Positions 10,718 through 22,800 of a DNA stretch of 64,000 nt are shown piece after piece. The notes under the pieces were generated by a model, which had not been told where the DNA came from, searched no databases, and saw only the letters and a list, made by a program, of their open reading frames with translations. The position numbers and the translations under genes were made by a program. The stretch is from Blasia pusilla. Lineage: Eukaryota > Marchantiophyta > Marchantiopsida > Blasiales. The DNA is taken from positions 21,948,001 to 22,012,000 of the forward strand of contig CM114272.1 in NCBI GenBank assembly GCA_050084515.1. The letters are read 5' to 3'. How positions within the stretch are numbered: position 1 is the stretch's first letter; every line of letters begins with the position of its first letter.

Positions 10718-12544
10718 CAAGCATTTCAATTGCTCAAGGACAGGTTGACGTCAACGCCCATCTTGAGGAGACCAATCAGGGGGCGTCCTTTCCAGTTGCA
10801 CACAAATTGGAGCATGTTGGGGCTTGGAGCGGTGCTCACCCAGCATGATGATGAGGGTAGAGAGTTCGTGATGGCTTACGCTAGCCGCTCGAACAATGCT
10901 GTAGAGGCAAAGTACACCTTGTATGAGGGTGAGTTCTTGGCTGCAGTATGGGTTGTCGTGCATTTCAGGTGTTACTTATTCGGAAACCCCTTTACCATCA
11001 TCATTGATCATCAACCACTGAAGTAGTTGATGGAGTCCGACAAGCTAATAGGGAAGCTTGCAAGATGGGCTCTATTTCTGCAGGAGTATAATTTTCAGGT
11101 GGTACATAGACCTGGGATGCTCAACCAAGATGCAGATGGGTTGAGTCGTAACCCATGCCCAAGTCAGCGAGATGCGACTGGAGCTCGATGGCATGGAGAG
11201 AGTGATGAGGAGTCAGTGCCAGGATGGCACGCATCAGCCTATTTAGGCATGTTGGCTATGGAGAGCCAGAGTGTGGAGACTTTGATGGCGAGGTCTAGTG
11301 GAGAGTCCTTGGATCCCAAGGCCAGTGAGGAGACCACAAGTGGCCGAGATATTCATGATGATGGAGTAGTCTTGGAGTACCTTTGTACTGGTAGCGTTGC
11401 GAGCACCGTGGGTGCTAGAGAGCGGGATCGGATCCTACAGCGGGCCAGACGGTTCCGTTGGGAGGGGACACATGTTCTGAGGGTTTGGGAGGATGGTAGA
11501 GTACACGTAGTGCCGCATCCTTTGCATAGAGCACGACTAGTGCAGCATGCCCACGAGGAGTTGCGTCATTTTGGGGTGAAGCGGACGTACAACTTGCTCC
11601 AGGTTCAATATTGGTGGTGAGGCATGCAGACTGACATTCAACAGATTTTTGCCAGGTGCATGGTGTGTGATCGGGTCCGAGCATCGTTCAAGGCTCCGAC
11701 TCCAAAATTGCATCCATTACCTATCATAGGCTTAGGGTATATATGGAGTTTGGATTTTACAGGACCTTTCCCTTTGACGGAGTTTCACAATCGTTATGTG
11801 TTGGTGATGGTCGAGCACTTCTCGAAGTGGATCGAGTTGGTTGCATTGTCTGACAAAGCGAGTGAGGGAGTAGCTTATGCCTTCCTTGATAGATTTTTGA
11901 GTCCTTATGGCACACCAGCTGAGGTGTTGAAAGCCCAGGGTACCGAGTTTCGCGGTGAGTTCCAGCCCTTGTGTGATTAGGCGCTGATCGACCACCACAC
12001 GACTTCGCGAGATCATCCCGAGGCCGATGGAGTTGTGCAGACTATGAAGAAGGGTTTACACAAGTATCGCTTGTAGAGAAGTCACCTAGGAGATTGGGAC
12101 CTCGAGTTGCCATGGCTGGCGATGGGACCCAGATTCAGCAGGCAGGCATCCTTAGCGTCTTTTTCACCATACTTGCTACTTTATAGCCGAGAGCCAGATT
12201 TACCTGCGGCCATTCATCGAGATGCTGGTGAGGTGTTAGACCTTGATGACCCAACTCTATGGATGCGAGCATGTTCTCACAAGGATGAGTTCTTTTGGCG
12301 AGTGATGCCCATGGCGTTCGAGAACTTGGCGATTGCGCAGCATCGGGATACGTTGAGGTATGTGACTATTCGAGGTGGTGGTTATCGACCAACTATCCGG
12401 AGGTTTCATCAAGGAGATTATGTCTACTTGCAGCAAACGGCACCAACGACGTTGGATGTGACTGCAGGGCGCACTATCCTGAGAGTGCGTGACGTTTTGC
12501 CATCCGGTGTTCTCTTGCTGGAGGGACACGATGGTATGGTATGA
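10718..12544 (+). pseudogene. Element A RNase H and integrase
   Basis: RNase H spans about 10720-11150. The first catalytic Asp of the usual HTDWS block is Asn here (HTNWSMLGLG), while EFLAAVW and IIDHQPL are kept. The integrase follows. Its HHCC zinc site shows H in HEELRHFG and CMVCDR (about 11545-11670). The core has SLDFTGPF (first Asp, about 11750) and PEADG near 12020 in place of the glutamate block. The second catalytic Asp of the expected TDQGTEF is replaced (KAQGTEF). Stops at 11024, 11618 and 12542 and a frame change near 11980 interrupt it. The C-terminal tail runs into the PHD finger. Confidence 0.85.
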
Positions 12545-12553
12545 AAGGACCAT

Positions 12554-12778
12554 GTGCGTAATTGTGCGCCATGTCACCTTCCTAACATTGATGGTACAGT
12601 AGATCCGAGCTCAGCGGTAGTTCCTGCAGGCTTGCGTTGTATGTTGTGTGGTTCTGCTCATGGTGCGGCCACGATGCTAGTCTGTGATGGATGTTTGAGA
12701 GGTTGGCATATGGCATGTCTGACGCCACCTCTCACTAAGGTTCCTCAGGGACGATGGATGTGTCTGAGATGTACATAG
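12554..12778 (+). pseudogene. PHD finger at the integrase C-terminus (element A)
   Basis: The segment contains a full C4HC3 PHD zinc finger: C-M-L-C, then C-D-G-C, G-W-H-M-A-C, and R-W-M-C-L-R-C before a stop. All eight zinc ligands and the Trp two residues before the last Cys pair are intact. PHD fingers bind histone H3 tails, often reading Lys4 methylation state. It sits where chromoviruses have a chromodomain, so a role in targeting integration to chromatin is the obvious inference. Only a TGA at 12542 separates it from the integrase tail. Confidence 0.9.
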
Positions 12779-13092
12779 AGGAGATACTAGGTAGGTTTCA
12801 ATTCCGACTTTTTCTGTGACATGGATGACATGAAGGCGACTAACGATGGGGCCACATCAGCACCCCGCCTTTCTGCTCTTAGCGTCCTAGAGATGTATGT
12901 CGTGCTAGGTAGGGATAGATGGCTATCTGGAGTTAGAGGGACCTAACCACCAGCTAGGGGGGCGATTGGAGATATTTTGGTACTTCTCGCCTCTATGTAT
13001 AGATGTCATGAGTTAGCATGGGATCGTGTGTGTTTGTGTGTGTGTTTGATGACAGCGATGTATGTTGTGTAGCGATGTGTATGCGCACGACA
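12779..13092 (+). other. Element A 3' untranslated region and right end
   Basis: The stretch after the PHD stop includes CCACCAGCTAGGGGGGCGAT (12949-12968), a purine-rich tract shared by A, B and C. About 125 bp follow, rich in GTGTGT, and end GTATGCGCACGACA. The same tract and terminus occur at 40548-40694 (B) and 51775-51931 (C). No direct repeat of this end is found upstream of gag. Confidence 0.6.
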
Positions 13093-13260
13093 GATGGCAG
13101 CGGAGGCGCCCTAGCGCCGTTGGATGGAAATCCAACGGCCCAAAGAAATCTGGGCCGTTTGAATTTCAGCGCCGCTAGTCAGGGTCGGCAGGAGGTTAGG
13201 GTCGGGTTAGGTTAGGGTTAGCGTCAGATAGGTTCCCGACCCTAACCCTAACCAAATCTT
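13093..13260. repeat. Cluster of short palindromes and TTAGGG words
   Basis: Immediately after element A are several hairpin-forming segments: GGCGCCCTAGCGCC, CCGTTGGAT...ATCCAACGG, GGCCCAAAGAAATCTGGGCC, and a GGGTCGGGTTAGG...CCCGACCCTAACC pair with TTAGGG words in head-to-head arrangement. The sequence changes abruptly to AT-rich after 13255. Confidence 0.5.
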
Positions 13261-13627
13261 TATTTTTATTTTTATTTTTTTTATTTAATTTTTAAAATAA
13301 AAAATAAAAACCCCCCTCTAGTTTTTTTCCCTTTTTTCTCTCCACATAGATTTCTTAAGTTATTACATTTTTAATTAAAAAATTTCCCTCATTCTATCTC
13401 TTCCAAAAAAATTTCCCCTTTTCATATCCTATCTAGATAGGTCATCGACTCTATCCCTAACCTAACCTAAAATTAAAAGTTTGATTTTAATTCTTCCAAA
13501 ATAAAGGATTCTCCTAATGTTCCTTTTATTTTTATCTTGCCCTATTCTTAGATATTTCTTTTTCTTTCTCTTTATAATTCCTGTCAAAATTTTCATGTTT
13601 ATTTAATTTTTGTGGTGTGTTATGTAG

Positions 13628-14520
13628 ATGGCCAATGTCAGTGGATCATTATTACACGTGGACAGGCAGCCGCTTAGTGATATCACAAATACATCGATTG
13701 GGCAACACATTGCGAGGGGACATCTCAAAGAACAATTCTCCAATGTAAGCACATTGGTTTTGTATGTCTTAATTTACATTTCCGCAATAAGGCCTGCTAT
13801 GATACTTTTGATATGGTGCTACTTCTACATTAACCATGTGTTCTAACCCAATTCTTCATCAGACTTCCCATTCCATCAAATCCTAAGTAATTGCGTGACT
13901 TCCAAAAATTGATGTGTATGAAGGCACAACAAAGAAGGCGTGCCCATTGTAAGGAAATTTTAGCACAACAAGCAAACATGGCAGATGAACTCCTCCCTGA
14001 AACATCTCCAACATAAGTTGCCTCCATTTATTCACCTTACTAGCAAGTCCAAATTTCCATCCTCCATAGTCCCAACTTCTAATAATATTTGCTTTGTTTC
14101 TTAAATTTTTTTGTTATTCTAGGCTACCCATTCCATTGAATCCAATTGATATACGTTATTTCCGAAAAGTTCTACGCGGAAAAGCCCAAAAAAGAAAACA
14201 TGTCATTCGCGCAAATAAAATGGAAGTTCTCAAAGAAAAGAAGAGGGCATACCATCGTGAGTATAGGAAAAGGAGGAAAGCGCTTCATGTTCAAGTTGAG
14301 CCTCCTTTGGTGGTTGACACTCCACCACCTATTCCAAATATGGAGATTTCGACTACTCAAAGTCAAATCATAAGGTATCCATCCTAATTTTTATATTCTC
14401 ACTCAAAATTGTTCATTTCTCATATATGATTTGTGTTTATGCTTGTAATGTAATAATATATGTTTCTTCAGGCCTCCCAATGCAAATGGAGTCTTGGTAG
14501 GAGAAAATCACGAAGTTCAT
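13628..14520 (+). pseudogene. Helitron 2 N-terminal exons
   Basis: Coding pieces include 13628-13747 (start MANVSGSLLHVDRQPLSDI), a basic exon at 13914-14016 with AQQRRRAHCKEILAQQ, and a Lys/Arg-rich exon at about 14122-14374. The last ends at a GT donor (14375), and the next begins after an AG at 14471. No enzymatic motif is present. This corresponds to the variable amino terminus of plant Helitron proteins. Confidence 0.55.
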
Positions 14521-14631
14521 GTTCCATCCCTTGACAACATTTTCATATCGCCAAAACCAAGCATTTAGTTGCTTTAGTATGCACTCCATGAAGTTAATGA
14601 GAATGCTTTTACGATCGCCGCAAATACTTAT

Positions 14632-17067
14632 GTGACACCAAGAGTTGAGTTACCTACTGCTATCCCTATTCCGAGTGAAGTATTTGAAGGTGTACATGAA
14701 GTCATTGATACTTCTTTGACTCTTCCCCATCTTGGGAATGAAATTATATCAACAATAGGTCATGCTTCTTCCACGAATAATGGAGTTGTGTTACCTAGAG
14801 AAAGCGTAACTATACCAAATCCTTCCACAATTCCTCAGGTGTCTACTTTTGGTAGGATAGTAATAGTTAATACATTACTGAATCTTGCGAGGAGACCAAA
14901 TTTCCAAGAAAGTGATATAAGGAAGTTGCGATTACAAAGGGGTTTGAGTCATACTAGCGGTCGTCATATGTTAGGTACTATGACAGAAATATGCCCATCA
15001 TGTTTTGCCTTGCATTGGAAATGTGAAATGGTTAAAGGTACAAAATTTAGTGAGTCACCATATGGTATGTGTTGTGGCCATGGGAGAATACATTTGCCCC
15101 TCTTGAAATCATCTCCTCCATTTTTTACATCGTTGATTTCGGGTGTTGGCCCTAGAAGTCTTCACTTCCTTACTCATGCTCGCACTTACAATTGAGCGCT
15201 TCAACTTGCCCCCACCGGTGTGCATGTAAATAAACAAGTTGGTTGCATTGGACACTTTAGCATCCAAGGAGGGATCTATTATTTTATTAGACCCTTACAT
15301 CCCCATATAGGGGGACATCCCCAATTTGCTCAACTTTATATTCATGATACTGCAAATGAATTGGAGAATCATGGAAGAGTTATGTCTAGATCTTCTGATC
15401 TTAACATAGACATCTTGAAAGAGCTACAAGACATGTTACATGAGTGCAATCCATATGTGAAGATCTTCGTCATATGGCATGTGAAGCAAGTGATCTTAAT
15501 ATGCGGATCATTTAGAAGGCAAGTAAGAGAGGTCTCGATGCAAAACCTTATAACTTACCAACTACTTCTGAGGTTGCAGCTATTTTACCAGATGATGGAA
15601 GTGAACACGTTGACCATCGTGATATAATTGTACAACTACATGGAGGAGGAGTGAGGCGCATATCTTACTTCAAGGAAGCACATATTCCATTGCACTTTGT
15701 ACTATTATTTATCTATGGTGAAGCAGGTTGGCATCTCGGAATACCCTTTCAAACACTCGAATGGACTCAAAGACCCACACGACTAGGCCATGTTATTCAT
15801 GGGGAGGAGGGACATATTAAACATTCAGATGATTGTACGAATGAGGAAAAATTTTCTGGTGAGAATATTGTGGAAAGAAGGTCAAAGAGTGTTACGGCCT
15901 TGCAATTTGCATGTTTTCGACTTCAAACACGAATTGGAGGTGAAGATGACAATCACTTATTGAGATTTGGTCGGCTTACTCAAGAGTATATGGTTGACCT
16001 TTATGCCACTGTAGAGATGCAAAGATTATCATAGGTCCGCTTAAATCAAAAGGAGTTTAGGGCTGAATTATATCAAGGTTTAAAGGATGCCATGCATCGA
16101 CATGATGTGGATAGTAGAAGGTTTGGCAGACGCATAATATTACCCTCTTCTTTTACTGGAGGGCCTCATCATATCCATCAATTGTATTAGAATGCAATGG
16201 AAATTGTGAGACAAATGGGGAAGCCTGACATCTTTTTAACCATGACATGCAATCCTAAGTGGGAGGATATTACATCAGCCTTATTACCCGCTCAATCACC
16301 TGCAAACCGACCTGATTTGGTCATGCGGGTTTTTGAGAAGAAAAAGAAGGAGTTATTACAACTTATTATCGAGAAGCAAATATTGGGTCATATTGTTGGA
16401 GCCATCCATGTGGTGGAATTCCAAAAAAGAGGTTTGCCACATGTGCACGTTCATATTATTTTAGGTCATGAGGATAAACCACGTACTACCTCTGATTATG
16501 ATCGTATCATTTCAGCAGAAATTCCGGACCAATCTACCCATCCAAGGTTGTATTCTATTATCGCTAATTATCTCCTCCACGGGCCATGTGCACCATTGAG
16601 TCCAAATGCACCGTGTATGGATAAGGAAGCAAAAAAGTGTACCAAAGGCTATCCTAAAGCTTTTGCAGCCAACACTACAGAGACAGAAGATGATTACCCG
16701 ACCAATCGTAGGTAAAGATGTTTTCTTCTTCTTTTCTTGGCTTTTATTTTTTATTATTGTAAGCCATATGACGTCAATGTATTCATGATTTTCTTTTTCT
16801 TTTTTGTAGATTGGAGAATGGGAGGGCAATAACCAAGCACGAGCATTCATTGGATAATTGTTGGGTCGTACCCTACAATCCTATGTTGTGCGCACTCTTT
16901 GATTGTCACATTAATTTGGAGATCACAAGTAGTGTTTATGTTGTGAAGTACCTCTATAAATATGTATATAAGGGGTCTGATGCGGTGACATTTAAGTTGT
17001 CAAAAGATACGGATACATCCACAATAATGGAAGTCATTGATGAGACAACGTCATATCTTGATCTAAG
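14632..17067 (+). pseudogene. Helitron 2 Rep (HUH nuclease) region
   Basis: The Rep nuclease initiates rolling-circle transposition. In order the sequence shows C-P-S-C-F-A-L-H-W-K-C and MCCGHGRIHLP (about 14990-15100), GGHPQFAQLYIHD (15310), FIYGEAGWHLGIP (15710), LLRFGRLTQEYMVDLYATVE (15955), and DIFLTMTCNPKWEDI (16230). It then has RGLPHVHVHIILGHEDKP (about 16430), where the HUH histidines are kept. After an intron come NPMLCALFDCHINLE and VKYLYKYVYKGSD (about 16940), with both tyrosine positions kept. Frame breaks at 15195-15220, 15627-15651 and 16034-16197 show it is inactive. Confidence 0.85.
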
Positions 17068-17178
17068 GTATAATTACATTGATCGAGGATTTTTTTGTTG
17101 AATTATGATTTGTTTAAAAAAAATCTACTATTTATTTTTTCATTCTCCTTACTTGAATACTTGACATTATTCTTCTAG

Positions 17179-18570
17179 ATATATATCTTCCTCGGAGGCA
17201 TGTTGGCGACTCTTCAAGTTTAGTCTACATGTTGAACTTCCACGTATTATGCAACTAGATGTTCATCTTCCGGAGCAACAAATGGTGTACTTCAATGATG
17301 GTGACGCCCCGGGAAATGTTTTGCAACAAAGTAGAGAGACAACTTCTGACATAATGGTTTGCAACGAATCTATCTGACTCCTACGCTCGACAATATTTGT
17401 ACATACATTTTCCTTCATATTATCGTTGGACTAAAAAGAGATAATTCGTAGGTTATAAAAAATAAATGGCTATGGCCATCCCATTGGTCGGTTATACCTT
17501 ACTCATCCAGGTTAATACTCAAAAATTGATTATATGTTTTTTGTGTACATTGGATTTTGGTTTTATATTCCACCCTTTGAAGTGAGTGAATTATTATGGA
17601 AGTTGCTATCCAATTGGAACTTCTTGAGGATGATAGAGAAGTGTTCTTTTGCTTTAAAGAAGCTTCTATAATCCGTACGAGTTCTTCACTTCGCCGCCTA
17701 TTTGTAATTATTCTAGCTTACAACACACATGCTCAACCAACTACATTATAGAGTCAATTTTTGGTTCCATTGGCAAAAGATCTCTTATATGAACGACGTG
17801 AGGTAACAAATCATCACTAACGCTCTTTAAATCCTTCATGTCCTTCCTACTAGTATCTTCTATTGAGCATTAAAGGAACTAACCATGAGTGGGACATTTT
17901 TCAAAACTTTGTCATTCCATAAAACATGAATTCCTAATATTCCCGTTGATGATGCTATGATTAATACTACATTGTTGGAAGTACATTATTACTTACAAGA
18001 TCAAAGCAAGAGACAATCTAACTTTCCTGACATGCCCCAAGCTAATTTCCAAAGCCTTCTTTCACATTCATATTTGGAGGAACAAGAACTATTATATGAC
18101 ACTGAGGAATTATTTGAGGGAGTACGATTGGGAGAATTGTGTTTTATTGAAGGACAACGTGTTGTTTTGGCTCACATGGACAAGCAAACATGACTAGATT
18201 GGTGATTCGTGGATTTATGCAACAATGCATTGATGTTGAGATCATCACATGAAAAAATATTGGAGATCGAGTTTTTATTCCACGTATCCCATTGATTGCT
18301 TCTCACTCCGGCTTGCCATTTGAATTATGTAAGTTTCAATTCCCTATTCGCCCAACTCTTGCTATGACTATTAATATGTCTCAAGGTCAAACTTTGCAGA
18401 AAGTTGGCATTTACTTGCCTACTCTTGTATTTTCTCATGGTCAATTGCACGTAACATGATCTAGAGTAGGGAAAAGAAATTCCATTCACATTACCATTAG
18501 AAGTGATGAACATTCAAATAAGGAAGGTGATTATACACGAAATGTGATATATAAAGAAATACTTGGATGA
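17179..18570 (+). pseudogene. Helitron 2 helicase remnant lacking Walker motifs
   Basis: After the intron ending at 17178 the frame reads YISSSEACWRLFKF and HLPEQQMVYFNDGD, normal for Helitrons. It then decays through FPSYYRWTKK (about 17420). A segment at 17957-18193 (LQDQSKRQSNFPDMPQ, ELLYDTEELFEGV) precedes the helicase in intact elements. Next comes directly the carboxyl end: [34 protein letters not shown] and [10 protein letters not shown] (about 18260-18450). The Walker A and B motifs between them are absent, indicating a deletion of the ATPase core near 18193. Confidence 0.8.
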
Positions 18571-19859
18571 AATAAAATTTCTAAAGATCCCATCATTTGA
18601 CGCATTGAAGGCAAAGACCTTACTTCAATATGATTTGAATGTGCACAATTGTAAACAATTTATCTAAAACAAAACCCCTCATCCCGGGCACCTTACTAAT
18701 TTCTTTGGTAGTTTTGTACTATCCTCGCCATAATTATCATCATAATGGTCCCCTCATATCTCAAATCCTCCTTGTATTCCTTGAGCATACAGAATCCACA
18801 TGATTACCGCTATATTAAAATGGACAATTTGATTGAGACAAATCAAATCATCCATCCACCCCACTCAGTTTTGACAATTATTGAAAATGTATATGCCCAA
18901 TACTAGGCTTAGCTCACTTAAACAATAGGAGACACCAATACTAGAGAGGGTAGTTCATATTTCTTGCATTCCTATGGAGTTCAATTGTACCACATTTCCA
19001 ACTTTTCTTCTCCCCAAGCCCAAGAAGGCCTTGAACTGATTCCCAATCCCCATTCAACTTTCCAACCACTTTTTACACATTTTAAATTCTCTTTGAATAG
19101 CCAGATTGCAAATCGCAATTTTACCATTTATACCCCCACTATTATCACCATTAAAATACTGCTAATAAAGTAGTTTTGGCCCTCCATGTTAAAAGCTCCT
19201 CACATGGGTCCGATGTGCCCTCAAATATTTCCCGCTACCCTACCCTTCCTCTACTCCCTATCATTCATTGTTAACTCAATAAGTCATGGGAGCCACTTGG
19301 ATTCCTCAAAACTGGGTGCCACATAGCCCAATTATTTTGGGTGTGAACTATCCTTCACGAACTTTGTGACGGATCAAAACAGCCCAATTCTGGAGTCCTT
19401 ATGAATCCTCTATAAATTCAGAGAACTGACCACCCATACACAAATAAGTTTGAACAACTTTTGAAGCAACTAGACTCAAACTTACTTCCGTTCAATGAGC
19501 AACCTTGTCCAATCGAATAGTTTCCCACTACCCAAATTTCCCCCCTTCTCACCATTCACCCATCTTGGTCCCACCTCTCCAACCCCTTCCCACAATCCAC
19601 ACCCAACTCAAGTAACAGCTTATTCACGAACACCTTTAGGAATTGAGAAATACGTGCAGATTGCATCTTTGGACTAATATTGATTTCTCATGACCCCAGA
19701 GTAGACACTACTCTTGGGAAATAAAAGTCCGGATCTAGAAATACAGTCCTTCACCAGCCTGCACCCTTCAATCCGAGCTGATTATAATGGCTACCAGGTC
19801 ACTGTTACATATGAGACTTCCTGTTCATTAGACAGACTGCTGACATTTCCGTGGAAGTT
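18571..19859. other. Intergenic DNA
   Basis: No gene or repeat is recognised. The part next to 19860 probably includes the 3' untranslated region of the DEAD-box gene on the minus strand. Confidence 0.4.
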
Positions 19860-22800
19860 TTACATGAAGAGCTCATCTGGTCCACTCTGCCTCTCTTCTA
19901 CCTTCCACCCCACATTTGTGTTTTGCTTTCGGGTCCCAGTGCTAGCTGATATTGCCTCTTCAGCAGTGATTTCCTTCAACTTCTCTAGTGCTGTACATAC
20001 ACCCAAGGCCTCCATTCATCAGTTTTATTCATGAAATTCATCGACTACCCAAGGCATACTTCCTTTCCTTACTGCACATTTCCCACAAACCAAAGGAAAG
20101 CCTATGCTCTGAAGCACTCCAGAAATCCCCTGGGAGCAGAACTTAATCTCATCATACCAAAGCCCTGCTCGAAAGAATTCTAGCATACATTATGACTATG
20201 GAGTATTGATTCCAGAGGCCAAGTTGATTGGTTACCTTCTACATAGGATTCATACAGCTCTTCCCGGATGGATGCAGCTAAGGAATGGTGTTTGCATGTG
20301 CTATTGTCAACCTTCTTCAACATCATTTGGAAATGCCTCACCTGAACAAAAACCGACGCTGTTGGTTTAATTTTCAACCACCCAAGGAAGCATGAATCCA
20401 ATGGAAAAGGGAGCAATCAGCATGGGTTGCCATACTGGTCACATCCCATACAGTTCGAAGTGGCACAAGACTCGAGCCCCTCAGCACTTCCAGGAAACTA
20501 AAACCAGCAAGGAAACTTTCCAAATTGCAACAAATAAAGTCTCACATCAAAAGTGTTCAGTTCTGACTACACATACCTCTTCCCTCCGGAGGAGAGTGTA
20601 AGAGGAGCCAGGCTGCCCAGCACGGGCAGTGCGCCCAACACGATGAACATATGTCTTCGCATAGACAGGCATATCATAATTGACAACATTTGCAACTCCC
20701 TCGACATCCATGCCCCTGGTCATTGCATCTGATGCAACAAGCACTTGCGCCTCCCCATCCCGAAATCTTGCCAACGATTTGCTGCACAAATGAATAAACC
20801 AAGTTCATTTGACCAAATGCAGCCAGTTTGAAACAGCATGATACTTAGACGAATGACCTGATCCATGCAATTTAACTTCAGAAGAATATCATCAATATCT
20901 TTTGGGGTGTGCTTCTACCTAAGGGTGGCTATGCAAGGACTACAAAATTGGCAACACAATTCAGTAACACAATTACCTTCATGTCTGGTTTGCTTGCACA
21001 AAGTCAACAAGAATGACAGCAGACGAGGGACAGACCAAGTAGATCAAACCTGCGGGCCTGCTGGTGCTGGAGGCTGGAATACTCAACAACCTTCAGTGAT
21101 AGTCCCGTGAAGCATTTCAGTAATGTAAAAAGCCGATGTGTCGCTACCACGGATGCTGTAAATACTATTGTTTGTTGACCACTCAGCTCGAGCAATAAGG
21201 CAACTAGATACAATGGCTTCTCTCCTACTTTACAAACCTGCACGCCAAACCAACCATTCAAGATTCAAAAGACTTGCCATTCAGGGTTACCCTCAGGTCT
21301 CTTAATCAGCATCCACTGGCAGGAACTACTCTAAACACTTCACAAGCCAGCAACATGATCAGTCTTATCTCGATCTCCTTCATATTGAAACATTGAAAGA
21401 GTACCACATTCGAACAGAGTAGCACCAAAATCATATAGTTTCCTTCAAAGAACATTGTCTGACACATGGAAAGACGGATTATTCCAAAAGTACCAATTTA
21501 AACGATCGGAGCTGTTCAGGTAGCTGATAGCGATTGTCCACTGCACTGGGTGCAACAAATATGGGCCAGTGAAGACCAAGCTGAGAAATTTTGGCAGGGT
21601 CTCTCGTCAATGTAGCAGACAAAACCATCTTCATTAGCCTTGGTGAGGCAGTACTTCTAATCCCCTTTTCACTACACCTGCCAAGAGAATATTCCAACCA
21701 TAAATTAGCACTATTCTTTTGCAAATATGAGAAGAAGATCCAGATCAGCTTAATCCGGTGAATATATCGCTTGGACCCTCTTCAGTTCTGAGATATGATA
21801 CTTGCATATCATCTACTGCAGTAAGGCCAAAACTTTTGGCAAGATAAGAATAGTGTGCAGGCTAGCAAGTTGTACCAATTAAACATGAACCTTTGTAACT
21901 TCATAGCAAGAATCTACTTGCGCACTCCTGAGCTGTTCAGACTCCAATGAGCTACCAATATTCTCATCTCAGGGAAATACTAGCTGAACAAGTGATCGAC
22001 TTACAGTTGTCTGATGGTTCGAACCAAACCAGGACATGATATTCTGACATCTGAGACTGAAGAAATGGGAATGTTACTTTCTGATGCCATGGTGTTGACT
22101 GACTCCAACACATTTGGGAGCCACTCTTGATATGACTGTCTTAACAGCCTATCTGTTTCATCCACGACCTGCACATCAAGACATCTTTCTCATGAATAAA
22201 GCTATAAATTTCAGTTAGGTTTGCAATGCACACCCATAGATTACATGTAGCTAGGTTAATCTATAGATGATTTTCATATATGTTCAGAATGCATCGAATC
22301 ATAAACAGTCTTAGAAGCCGGTCTGGTGTGTAGTGTCTAACTACCCCCCACAACTTTTGTCACCAAGTATGAAAATGTAGGGCGTACACAAGTGGTCCGA
22401 TTCTAAACAGAGCATTTTGTAAATTTGTGGATGAGGCATGTCAGAGCCTGCATGCTGACTTTTCAGGAAGACAAGAGCATTGCATTTCCAGTTGTCATGA
22501 CCTACACCCTCTTGTTGTGACACAGATGAACAAATCGATCAGCTGAACTTCACAGTATCTGCAACATAGAGAATTCACATAAGAAGACTAGTAAACCCAA
22601 TGGTGATTAGCAACTCACAAGGTAAAGGAGATGCTGAAGAGTAAACCCTTTGGTGTTGCGGAGGTGATCCATTAAACGTCCAGGTGTAGCAACTAGAATG
22701 TCAACCTGACTTTCAGTAAAATCATTATCTGGACCCTCAACCTCTCCAAAGCCATGAACGGTTTTGCTTCGGACCTTCACCAGTTGCGCGGCTTCGGCAG

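Larger units (their letters stand above)
9230..13092 (+). mobile_element. Element A: Ty3/gypsy-PHD element with internal deletion
   Basis: Element A has gag, RNase H, integrase and a C-terminal PHD finger but lacks the protease, methyltransferase and most RT found in its relatives B and C. The join is at about 10705-10725, where gag linker sequence passes directly into the EQAFQLLKDRL block at the RT/RNase H boundary. Its right end (...GTATGCGCACGACA, ending 13092) matches the right ends of B and C. The left end is not identified. In-frame stops at 9917, 11024, 11618 and 12542 and other lesions make it non-functional. Confidence 0.8.
13628..18570 (+). mobile_element. Helitron 2, decayed copy with introns
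   Basis: This plus-strand Helitron has an N-terminal basic region, Cys/His element, Rep (HUH) nuclease, and only the beginning and end of the Pif1-type helicase. At least three GT-AG introns can be placed by protein continuity: 14375-14471, 16712-16809 and 17068-17178. Frame breaks occur at about 15195, 15627, 16034 and 17379. The core of the helicase is deleted at about 18193. Terminal TC/CTRR signals were not located, so the ends given are coding limits. Confidence 0.8.
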
